From contig VWND01000076.1 in NCBI GenBank assembly GCA_009599575.1, forward strand, positions 682,001-746,000: DNA of 64,000 nucleotides. Reading direction: 5' to 3'. The notes beneath the pieces were generated by a model. That model saw only the letters and a list, made by a program, of their open reading frames with translations. It did no database searches and was not told the DNA's origin. Origin of the DNA: Blumeriella jaapii (Eukaryota; Ascomycota; Leotiomycetes; Helotiales; Drepanopezizaceae). Below are positions 20,518-30,125 of the stretch, one piece after another; the stretch's first letter is position 1, and every line of letters begins with the position of its first letter. The position numbers were made by a program, and so were the translations under genes.

Positions 20518-23500
20518 CTACCTATCGAGCGCTTGAGATTGGCACTGTCGATATTGTCAGCACAGATTCTTCTCCCAGCAAGAGAAAGACTTACCATTTG
20601 CCAATACACCCCCTTCTGCCTCAACAAGTCTGCATGATTACCTTTTTCCACCACTCTCCCCTTCTCAACCACAAAAATAACATCGGCGTTCTGCACCGTT
20701 GCCAACCTATGCGCTACGACTACCATCGTTCTTCCTTTCCCCGTTTGCTCAAGCACCCTTTGCACTTCCTTCTCCGTCTTCGAATCCAGATTACTCGTCG
20801 CCTCATCTAGCAATAGAACTCTCGGATCTCTGATCAGCGCTCTCGCAATAGCTATCCTCTGCTTCTGTCCTCCCGAGAGCGCGATGCCGCGAACGCCGAC
20901 ATCGGTAGAGTAGCCGTCCGGCAGCGAGGTGATGAAGTCGTGAATCTCGGCTTGCTGGCATGCGAGTATCATCGCGTCGTTCGAAGTCGAGTCCAAATCG
21001 ACGCCAAGGAGAATATTGGAGCGGAGGGTACCGGAGAAGAGAGACGGTTCTTGAGAAACGAGCGAGATTGCTGAGCGGTAGGAAGGAAGGGAGAGTTTGT
21101 TGATGTTCGTGTTGTGGAAGTGGATCGACCCTCGGTCTGCCTGGTAGAATCTACGAAAATTGTCAGATCTTTCAACTAAGTTGTTTATTACAGGAGTGAG
21201 GAGCCTTACCTTTCGAGCAATGAAATAATGCTTGTTTTCCCGGACCCTATTTGTTTTATTTGGTAAGCGAAATCCTTCAAGATATCCTTACTACCAAGCA
21301 AGGGGCTCGATTAAACCATACCTGAAGGCCCTACAATAGCGGCAAATTGACCAGCTTCAATCTATAAAGAATTAGCATATATAGAAGGGCTATCTGGATC
21401 TATACCCACGGTCATATCAAGACCTGTCAAGACTGGAACATCTCGGCTAGGATAGCGGAACCAAACATCCCGTAACTCAATCTTGACCCCTCGGATGTCT
21501 TTTTCGTCGTCCGACGCACGGAAATCGAGCTTTTTGCCTTTGGCTTCGAACTTCTCTACCGGTCTCATACTACGAATTCGATCTGCTGCCGCAGAAGCCT
21601 GGGAAATATCTGGACATATTTTGAGAATAGATCATGCGCCAACGAATGTGAGGACTTACTTGGTCCGAAGCTGAGAAACTGGCCCGCACTTATGCTTCCT
21701 TGTATGACCGCTAGATATACAACAACTGGAGAACGAAAGTTAGTGGTGGTGATAGAGAGATTGATATATTTCTGCTCACGATAATTGAAAGGTGCATATT
21801 CAAATCTCGCCAGGAGCTTCCCTCCATACCTAAAACTCGTCAGCTTTGCCCATTTCCTATCTCACTCGCAGCTCACCAAAGTATAAAGGCCATGCAGAGG
21901 AAAGAGACACTATCACTCAGCGCGAACGCAAATGTGGAAAGCCCTACTCGCCGGAAAGCGTTCTGAATATGGCCCTGCAGAAGTTTCTGATACCTCCCGG
22001 AGATCTCGTCCTCGAGCGTCAAAGAGGTCACGGTGCGGAAAGCGCCAATCGACTCGGTCGCAAACTTCGAACTTTCGGCAAAGACCTCACAGTTCGTTTT
22101 CTCGAAATCAATTTCAAAACGAAAACGGAAGAATCCGGCTGCGAGAATGATTGGCATGGTGGTGGTGACCGCCAGCAACGCCAGCTCCCAGCCGAAATAG
22201 AAAGCTAGCGCGAGGCTGCCTAAGAGATTGAAAACTGAGATACAAATGAATGCCATGTTGATGCCAAGAAGTTGTTGAAGCTGGATAGGATCTGTGGCCA
22301 TGCGGGATGTTAAGGAGCCGGTGGAGTTCTCTTCGCTGTCGTAGAAGGATATCGGTTTCAGCAGGGCATTCTTGAAATACTCCTTGCGATAGGTGGATGT
22401 GATGTGCTAGATTTTCTTAGCCCGTGGGAAAGAGAGTGAACGCAGCGTAACTCACGCATGAGATAGCGTTGGCAGACCAGCCGAGGACAAAGTAACTCAG
22501 TCCAACAAACACTGCTAACGCGGCATACATGAGGCACCACCAAGCCGTTGCCCTGCTCAGCTCTTCGCCATAGAGACCGAAGACCGAAAGTAAATGTGCG
22601 AATAGATATGATTGTAGAGGGAATGCCGCTGAAGCAGATCAGTAATCAAGACTCGCCATATCTCTTAGCGAGATTACTCACCTCCAGCCCCCAAAGCACC
22701 CAATAACATGGCGGCATACCACTTGAAGTGAGGTTTCTGCTCCCAGAGAAGACTCATAAAACTTCCGAAAAAGCCTCTGGGTATGGAGGTATCTTCGTCT
22801 AAGGCGATTTCTTCGTCGGGATCGAGGCTCAGCTCATCGAGGACTACTTGATCTGAGCTCTGACTAGCATTACCATCCATAACTTCCACATCTTCAATTG
22901 TCTTGGTTTCTTGGTCGTCACCTAGAGACAGTCGTTGGGCATTTGCGAGGTGCCAGTACGGCCCTTTAGTGTCTGCCAGCAGTTCCTCGTGCGTGCCTTG
23001 CTGCACAACACGGCCTTTCTTGAGAACCACGATATTGTCTGCTTTCATAATCGTCGACAAGCGATGAGCAATTGCAATTGTGGTGCGGTTTTGAGAAACT
23101 TTATCTAGTGCAGCTTGGACAATTTTCTCTCCGTGCACATCAATCGCGGATGTAGCTTCATCAAGTATCAGGATTTTGGGTTGCTTAACGATACTACGTG
23201 CAATAGCGAGTCTTTGGCGTTGACCTCCACTCAGCTTGATACCAGCATCGCCGACCGGGGTATTGTATCCCTATTGCCATTATTATTGTGTTTTGCAAGT
23301 TGGGGTAATCCCAAGAAGCTAAGCCTACCTGTGGGAGACGTTGGATGAATTCATCGGCGAAAGCTTCCTTGCACGCTTGCTTCACCAGGCCTCGCTTGAC
23401 TCGGTACGATTCATTCTCCCATTCAGTTCCGATTAGACCGTATTCAATGTTTTTGAAGATCGTGTCATTGAACAGAAAGGGTTCCTGTTGTACCAGCCCA

Positions 23501-25441
23501 ATCTGAGATCTCCACCATTTAAGATCGATCTCGTGCAAGTTACGGCCGCCAGTTTTGATCATACCATTCCGAAAATACACGGTCTTGCAGAATTAGCGAC
23601 CTTCCACAACTAACTCTTCGATTTCCGTAGGGAGCTCACCAGGAAGTCATCATTAGCGTTTCCGTCAAGTTCATACCACCTCTCTACCAAGCCCACGATC
23701 GTGCTTTTGCCTGACCCGGATGCCCCAACTATCGCAGTCGTTTTCCCGGCGGGAAAGCGAAGGCTGAGGTTGTCCAGGACTTTGACATCCGCCCTCAAGG
23801 GATAGGTGAAATTGACATTTTCAAAAATTATATCTTCCTGTGATGATACTTCTGGCTCTTTGGCACCATATGTTTTGGGTTGCGGAGCGTCTATTATCGT
23901 AAAGAAGATACCGGCAGAGCTTGCGGCATGCATGGCAGCGGAGGCTGGTGTGAAAATGCCTCCTAGGGATGTCATTATCATCAAAATAGACATTAGTACA
24001 CTGCAAAGTTAGCGAAAGATATTATTGAGCGGTGTTTTCTCGAATTTACATGATTATAGTAGTTACGCTCGTTATGTAAGCTTCCTCATATAACCTGACA
24101 GCGAACCAAAATGAGAGTGCACATATTCTGAATTGGTTAGCAGGACTTTGAAATATCTAATCGAGATAACTTACGCCTGTATCGCAAAGAAAACTAGCAC
24201 TCGAATTAGTATGCAAACCTGGCTATTTGGGGTGATTCACGTACTGGGGGCTTGTTGAAGCGCAACCAATGGAGACATCCGGAGACCTCTACGATGAGAT
24301 TCTTCAACCCATTCAGCATGTTTCTGAGCCACTTTGTTTTCAGCTCCACAAGCAGCAATCATTCTGATTGAGCCGAATATCTCGCTCGCTATCCCTGACG
24401 ACATCCGGTCTGCCGCCCCTATCTCTCCTAGGCTTTTGAGGCGAGGAATCGTAAACCAATACACAACGGCAATAAAAACAAGACCAAAACTTGTTACCAT
24501 AGTGAGAAGCCAGTTATAGGCAATTGCTATGACAAGAGCCGTGATAATCAGAGCCACATGCTGGACCAACATCGAGAGTCTTTCCGAGATGCCGACTTGC
24601 AAGACGTTCGCTGTCGCGGTGATAATGGCTGCGGTCTGCCCTGCAGGAAGAACATCTAAGGTTGAGATCGGCTGAGCGAAAAGAGCTTTGATGTATGCAA
24701 GGCGCATAGCAGCCGATATTCGAAGACTGACGATGCGGTAGCCAAACTAACAATTGGTAAGCACCCTGCAAACTGGGACACAAACATTAGAATAGAATAC
24801 CATAGCGACATATCCAAGCACCAGTCGAGCAAAAAATAAATACACCAAATCCAATCTGCACTTTAACGTCAGCTTTCTTGTAGCTTTTTTTGGCTTTGAT
24901 AGATATGCCAGTACACTATTAAATTAATATCGTCCAAGAAGTCCTTTGGTGTGCGACCAGACTGTGGATTATAGAGGCCGCCAAATGTCCCGACGAGTCG
25001 CGCTAGCATTCTATCAGTCGGACATATGGTGTCAAACACAATCAAATTTACCGAAAATAACATTCATGATAGGCATCGTTACACCAGTGCAGATCGAGGC
25101 ACTGGTCGCTAGAGTAAGAAGAACTTTGTCACTCCATGTTGAATAAGAGAAGATTCTCTGAAATCATTATTAGCCATGACATCGAATCAAGAAAGGCAGA
25201 TCAAGTGGCTTGCTATAAAAGTTCCCAGAGTTGCAGTTCCCGAAGGAGAAGGCGCTTTTCTCTTTTTCTCGCAGAAACCTTTTTCTTCATCGTGGACCGA
25301 AGCATCGCTGCTCTCTGATTTTGGCAGTAACCTCTGATTTACTGAATCTGAACCTGGTATGTCAGATCCTGGAGATATAGGCGATATAGGCGATGCGAGC
25401 TCAATGCCGTCTTTGTTGATATGTTTTTTCTTCTCCATCAT
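20518..25441 (-). CDS. ABCB-type (MDR) full-length ABC exporter
   Basis: An ATP-driven exporter of the plasma membrane with the layout TMD1-NBD1-TMD2-NBD2, split by about a dozen short introns on the minus strand. Exon 1 is 25441-25214 (start [12 protein letters not shown], cytoplasmic and Ser-rich). It joins across a probable GC-AG intron to [17 protein letters not shown]1 (about 23.9-22.9 kb) has Walker [10 protein letters not shown], signature LSGGQ and Walker [13 protein letters not shown] with H-loop AHRLS. NBD2 (about 21.5-20.5 kb) has [18 protein letters not shown] and AHRLAT. The last exon ends CQSQALDR after a GTAAGT intron, a usual fungal ending. I see no break, but not every splice site in the TMDs was settled. 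Location beside the PKS suggests export of its product, which is inference; azole-type multidrug efflux is the alternative. Confidence 0.88.
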
Positions 25442-25992
25442 TATTTTTTTATATCAACAAGCCACGAATGTTCTCAACAAAAGGAGTATTATTCGAAAGG
25501 TAACAAGTGGTAAGCTTCGCTAAACATTGGAAGTGAGCTATGCTACCCTATATATCATGAGACCAGAATGAACACAAACTGGCTCAGCGCTTCGAGCCGA
25601 GCGCTGCGATTCACGCTATGACATGTACCTGGCTAGCGCGAGTGCGAAACCAACGGTTACTTACTTCGTACCATGAACTAGGGTAAAGAATGTAGAGTTC
25701 CAGCCCCTGCGTGCACCCTGGCTCTACTAAGGTATACTCCTTACGAATACGAGGTCAAGGGACTTGTGTACAGAGCTAAGTGTGTTTCGAACGATCAAGT
25801 ATAAGTAATTTGTTGCTTCCTTTCCAAATGGTAATACTTAGGTGTAGTATGTACTACTATAATTATTTCCTTCAAAACACATTCATTTTCTTATCTTAGA
25901 AGTATGGTATGTATACATTTATTTGATCGGGCGATTCTTAAACACCACTAATACAATTGTTATCCATCTAGTCATAATTATGCGCTTCAATA
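25442..25992. promoter_or_regulatory. Upstream region of the ABC exporter
   Basis: This AT-rich 0.55 kb must contain the exporter promoter. An inverted repeat at 25585-25606 (cagcgct, 8 nt gap, agcgctg) lies 144 bp before the start codon and could bind a dimeric regulator. That is inference only. Confidence 0.4.
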
Positions 25993-26270
25993 CTATCTAT
26001 CATTTTGCCCCGTCGCTTTGACTTGTATCCCTTCCGTACCGGGGCAATGCCCTGAACGACCTAACGTTGGCGCATGCATTAAATGTGGTTTCGTACTGTA
26101 CCGGGTTTTTACTGTGGTCAACCTCCAAACACGGTTTACTACTGCTCTGGTACGGATAATGTTTTGTTCGACCAAGAAGATGCCAACTGGAATTTGGCAC
26201 AGTGTGATAATAAGGGCGATACGTGCGTTCAACATTGGCGACGCTGCCCCAGCCACTTATTAAAATTTTG
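25981..26270 (+). pseudogene. Decayed small cysteine-rich secreted protein
   Basis: Pieces in different frames look like one short secreted protein. An ATG at 25981 starts MRFNTIYHFAPSL and hits a stop. A +1 frame then continues ALTCIPSVPGQCPERPNVGA with cysteines. A second shift near 26080 leads to GFYCGQPPNTVYYCSG and LFDQEDANWNLAQC. The Cys spacing and the YYCSG block look like a real protein, but at least two frameshifts are needed. Introns are not evident at these points. Family not recognised; pseudogene is the likeliest reading. Confidence 0.32.
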
Positions 26271-26770
26271 GTTTTGTCAACGGCAAGAAAAGGTTTTTTT
26301 ACTGTTCATCACATAAAGGGGCGAAAGCGCACGTTTCTATGCGAAGTTCCTAGCGCACAGTGATCAGGAAGAAAATAGACATCAATGGCTAATAGCGGTG
26401 ATTAGTTTTGATACCATAAAGCGCTGGATACGAAGCCATAGTTGTCACGTGTGCGTGAATAAAAGATTTTTGCCCCTGGGAGTGTGAGGTCGTCAGCGAC
26501 GATGATTACACGAGCTAGACTTCAAACCTGATACGTAGTGCCTAATGCGAACCTTTAGCATTTTCGATTGCAATTTATCTCTTTCTCCTGCGACAGAAAA
26601 ACCTTTGTTGGGTTTGAAAGACATCCGAAAAGCTAACATCAAGTAATCGATTCGAAGCGGCTTCGAATTTGATTCCACCGGCCGTTGGACAGCTTTATTT
26701 ATCTGGGAAATAAGACTAGGATTATAAGTATGGATTTGATTTGGATGAACATACCGTTGTCGATTAGGTA
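26271..26770. other. Intergenic region, no gene recognised
   Basis: About 0.5 kb of AT-rich sequence between the decayed cysteine-rich gene and the MITE-like element. No supported feature. Confidence 0.4.
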
Positions 26771-27065
26771 CAGCGGTTAAGTGTTTTGTCCCCGGTCAAG
26801 CCAAGGCTCTATGTAATCCTAAAAGAGTAGTGATGTTTTGGACATTCGTATGCACTCGGATTTGTACTTCAAGGAATAATTGTTATATTAAGCTCGGAAG
26901 CCTTGTAATACCTAGATTGGAAGCCATTAATGCGTGGTTGCGTTGTGTTGTGTTGATTTTATCGGTTTGGATAGCTTGGATAGAAGTTCGTCGATAATCA
27001 CGTACTACCCGATTAGGCTAGCTCAGTCTGGTTCCTGCTTAACCGGGGACAACACTTAACCGCTG
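26771..27065. mobile_element. MITE-like element with terminal inverted repeats (295 bp)
   Basis: The left end cagcggttaagtgtttt and the right end aacacttaaccgctg are inverted copies. The match extends about 29-31 bp (26771-26801 and 27037-27065), including gtccccgg/ccggggac, with a 2 nt indel and one substitution. Both ends are flanked by TA, the target of Tc1/mariner (pogo/Fot1) transposases. No transposase frame lies inside, so it would be non-autonomous. The internal sequence is AT-rich. Confidence 0.7.
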
Positions 27066-27067
27066 TA

Positions 27068-27485
27068 TCTCTGTACAAACTTCCTGTGTTAATAACCTCC
27101 ATAATGCATATCGCTGAATCAGACCACAGAGACATAGACTCTGACAAATTATTAAAGATATAACTCGACGTAGTACTGTGTGGTGGAGTATCCTCACAAC
27201 TGTACAAAGATTAGAACCATTATTGTCATGGTCAGTGGAAAACTTTCAGAAGTGGAAATTTCGAAAAGGAAAATAGAGTGTCTTATCATAGCGCTACAGT
27301 TTCAGTCCCTACGTCGCTGACTAGCTGGATATGCCATGCAGGGAGGCCATAGGTTGTTGGCAAAGTACTGTTCACGTATGTACATACATATTAACTCCGA
27401 GGGAATATATCCCAAGAACCCGAATGTAGAAGAAACTATGTACATGTATACTAGAACGCACAGGGCCGAGCCGGTGCAGCTTTAA
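27068..27485. other. Intergenic region 3' of the FSH1-type hydrolase
   Basis: Contains a short tacatacata-type stretch near 27378. No gene was recognised. Confidence 0.4.
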
Positions 27486-28468
27486 CTAGAGGTCCAATAC
27501 CATTTGTCGTATAACATCGCCTAGTTCCCGCACAGTTTCTTTATGCCGTGGCAGAGTATGGCCTTTCGCGTGGTCGAAAAGTATGGCGGTGTCCATGTCA
27601 CAAACGTTGTAAAGTGCAATAGATCCGGCCAAGTATGGATCCAAGGATCCGACTAGAGCGTAGTTCAGTAACAATGCCATCGTAGTACACCAATCAAGTT
27701 TATCGCAAGGACGAAGACTTACTGACATGGCAGGTCGGGATAGTGATAGTAAGGTCACTCTCATCTGCCAGCACCATTCCATCGAGCTCGGGCGTCATAG
27801 GTGGCCAGCCACCGAAGAATAAGGCACACTTCAGCATAGGCTTTCTTCCTTCACGAAGAAATCGTCTTTGCTCGTGTAGCAAGAGGGTCGCTGCTACAGC
27901 AGCACCTTCTGAATATCCTATTATGCCATCGAACGGACCTTCTTTCTCCATGATCTGGTATAAGTAGTCCATTGCTCTCTGTGCGCTGGGGTTTGAAAAG
28001 TCGTCGCAGTCGCTGCCATCATCCGTGGACTCAGGTCTCACATTAGGACCGGACCCGGCCCCATAACCCCAGAGCTCACGCATCTGATCTTCTGCTGTCG
28101 CTCCTTCAGGAAAATGTCGAATCCGGTCCAGAACATCCTCTCCCCCGCCTTCATCACTTTGGATAGGTTCAATGAAGCGATAGTAGGGGGCATGCCCAAA
28201 GAATTCTTCAAACCCTTCTGGAGGGTAGGCCTGCACTGGACCATGGATAAAGTGAAGCTCCGCTGTATTGTCTGCTGCCAGTTCATTCACCAGAGGACCT
28301 ATAACTCCTGTTAGAACGATCTCTGTTCTCATTCAAATGTGAGATCCCATACCTAACTGCACCCTGAATTTCTGTTTTCAAGTGTTAATGCAAGTGTGAG
28401 ATGTTGAAGGATAGGGTGCCACACACATCTGAGCTCCCATAGGCCCCAGGAAGACACAAAAACTTCAT
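27486..28468 (-). CDS. FSH1-family serine hydrolase, PKS-linked
   Basis: An alpha/beta-hydrolase of the FSH1 type, predicted 267 aa, in four exons: 28468-28427, 28371-28353 (19 nt), 28298-27723 and 27652-27486. The introns are 55, 54 and 70 nt. The start is chosen because the first exon reads MKFLCLPGAYGSSD, the family's first strand and oxyanion loop. Splicing continues KFRVQLGPLVNEL in frame, and the exon sum is 804 nt, exactly 268 codons. The catalytic triad is visible: nucleophile Ser in GYSEG, Asp in GSLDPY and His in GHTLPR. In fungal clusters related enzymes (LovG, CitA type) hydrolyse or edit the thioester on reducing PKSs. Position 1.7 kb from the PKS, divergently oriented, fits product release; the assignment is inference. 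Confidence 0.88.
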
Positions 28469-30125
28469 TATTGTGAAAGAGGGATTGCTTTCTTGCACAC
28501 CAGGTATTTGAGATTGATACGTGGGAGTGTGCACTGGATATTTGAGTTTGCAATGCGAGAGAAGAGAAAAGATGGATGGAGAAAGATTGAATTGCCATCG
28601 AGTGCAGGGCAAGACAAACGACTTCCCGTGAAACAACACCTAAGAAGGATCGCCACTATTGTCAGTGGAACGTGCAACGTTTGAGTCTCGCAAGCCAAGC
28701 TGATTGCAAATAGCGCTTGATAGGGATTGGGAAATTGGCATTCTTAGATGGTTCTTAAGCTTTATGAAGCAAGCATGTTACCTGCTGTGTAATATTGAAG
28801 TGTAAAACTCCAGGCATTGTATGGACGGGTCCCTTTTGAAGGCCCACTTGAGAGGTATCGTGATCGTACAATTACCTCGCTTACCCCGTTTATACTACTA
28901 CACAGATACAATCGCCTTCACCTACAGCACAGTACCCGACCCCTATCTACTCGGATACGAGTAAGCCTTAGAAAACTCTATTCTGACATCCGGGGCCTTG
29001 ACCTTAATTCGAACATCCTTGCACTCCGCCATCACACCTTGGACTAGTTGCCGATGACAATTGACAGCAACTTGTGACACGTTTGACGCTGTCATGATAG
29101 CAGTTCTCTTCTAACATTAATTTCCAAATCCAATCTTGATTACCTGATAGCTACTCCGTACTCTGTACAGCTCAATGGCGTCTATTGGATTTGACTTTCC
29201 GACAATACAAACCTTACAAAGTACTCTGTACGGAGTACCTCTACGTAGTACTCTCTACGACGGTAAAGCTGCTTGGACGATATACTTTGGTGCACCATTT
29301 CCAAGGATGTCTGCATCAGATACTTCCCTGTTCAACTCTGCTCTTACTATTTATCCACACTCTGTACAGAGTGTTGATGAGACGTCTGCTTCTGACCCCT
29401 ACTTTCGACCCATGTGGTTGTGTTACAGCATCTGGCCTGCAAGGAAGCACTTGCATCTTGCAGAAGCCTTCGGAATAGTCGTTCCCTGCAGGCTTGATGA
29501 TCTACTCTGTACAGTACGATGTATTCTGCAGAGCGGAAACTAGCCCCGTACGGCAAAGCTGGTCTGATTCCTCCGAGCTCACCATACTCCGCGCAGCGTG
29601 TTAAGGATACTCTACACAGTACGGATATGGCTCTAGCTCTACCCAAGAACATCTAACGTCAGTGTCGTGCTTCTCCTATGTACATCGTACATGCTTGCTT
29701 GGTTTCGTTTCAACTACTCAATGAAAGGTAAATCCTCTCATCGGGCACTCTAATTGGCCGGTCCTGCTAACGGAGTATGGCCGTGCACTTCCATATGTAC
29801 GTATGAACTCAACTCAGATGCCGACAACTTTTCCACACGATCTTTTTTTCTTCTTGCCCCTCCTATCCATTTCTACGTTTGACTGGGCGGTCGCTTTATG
29901 CTACGTTGTTCAGACCATCTGATTCAGCAGCGTCATGGGAGCTGCTATGACATCCGCAATGGCGACTGAACCTTCGATGGGTCCGGAACTGCCAACGACC
30001 TCCAGAATGACATTGATTATGGCTACAGCCGACACGTCGGCAACACTAACATAGCTGAACCGTATAAGGCTGGATATACTCATGGCTACACACAAGGCTA
30101 TATTGCTGGCGTTGCCAGTAAGTTC
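28469..30125. promoter_or_regulatory. Divergent region between the FSH1-type hydrolase and the PKS
   Basis: A 1.66 kb stretch between two divergent starts, likely holding shared cluster control elements. From 29157 to 29640 the motif tactctgtac and relatives recur (at 29225 as ctctgtacggagtac), many as GTAC-centred palindromes. The last 0.2 kb may include an upstream PKS exon: an open stretch ends AGYTHGYTQGYIAGVA at 30118, directly before a GTAAGT donor. Confidence 0.5.

Noticed and set aside
27012..27035. tRNA A-box-like sequence (ggctagctcagtctgg)
   Set aside because: No B-box, acceptor stem or anticodon arm fits, and the sequence lies inside the MITE-like element.
29175..29543. 122-codon frame between the FSH1-type hydrolase and the PKS
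   Set aside because: It runs through the repeated tactctgtac motifs, no domain is recognisable, and overlapping frames on both strands are equally open.
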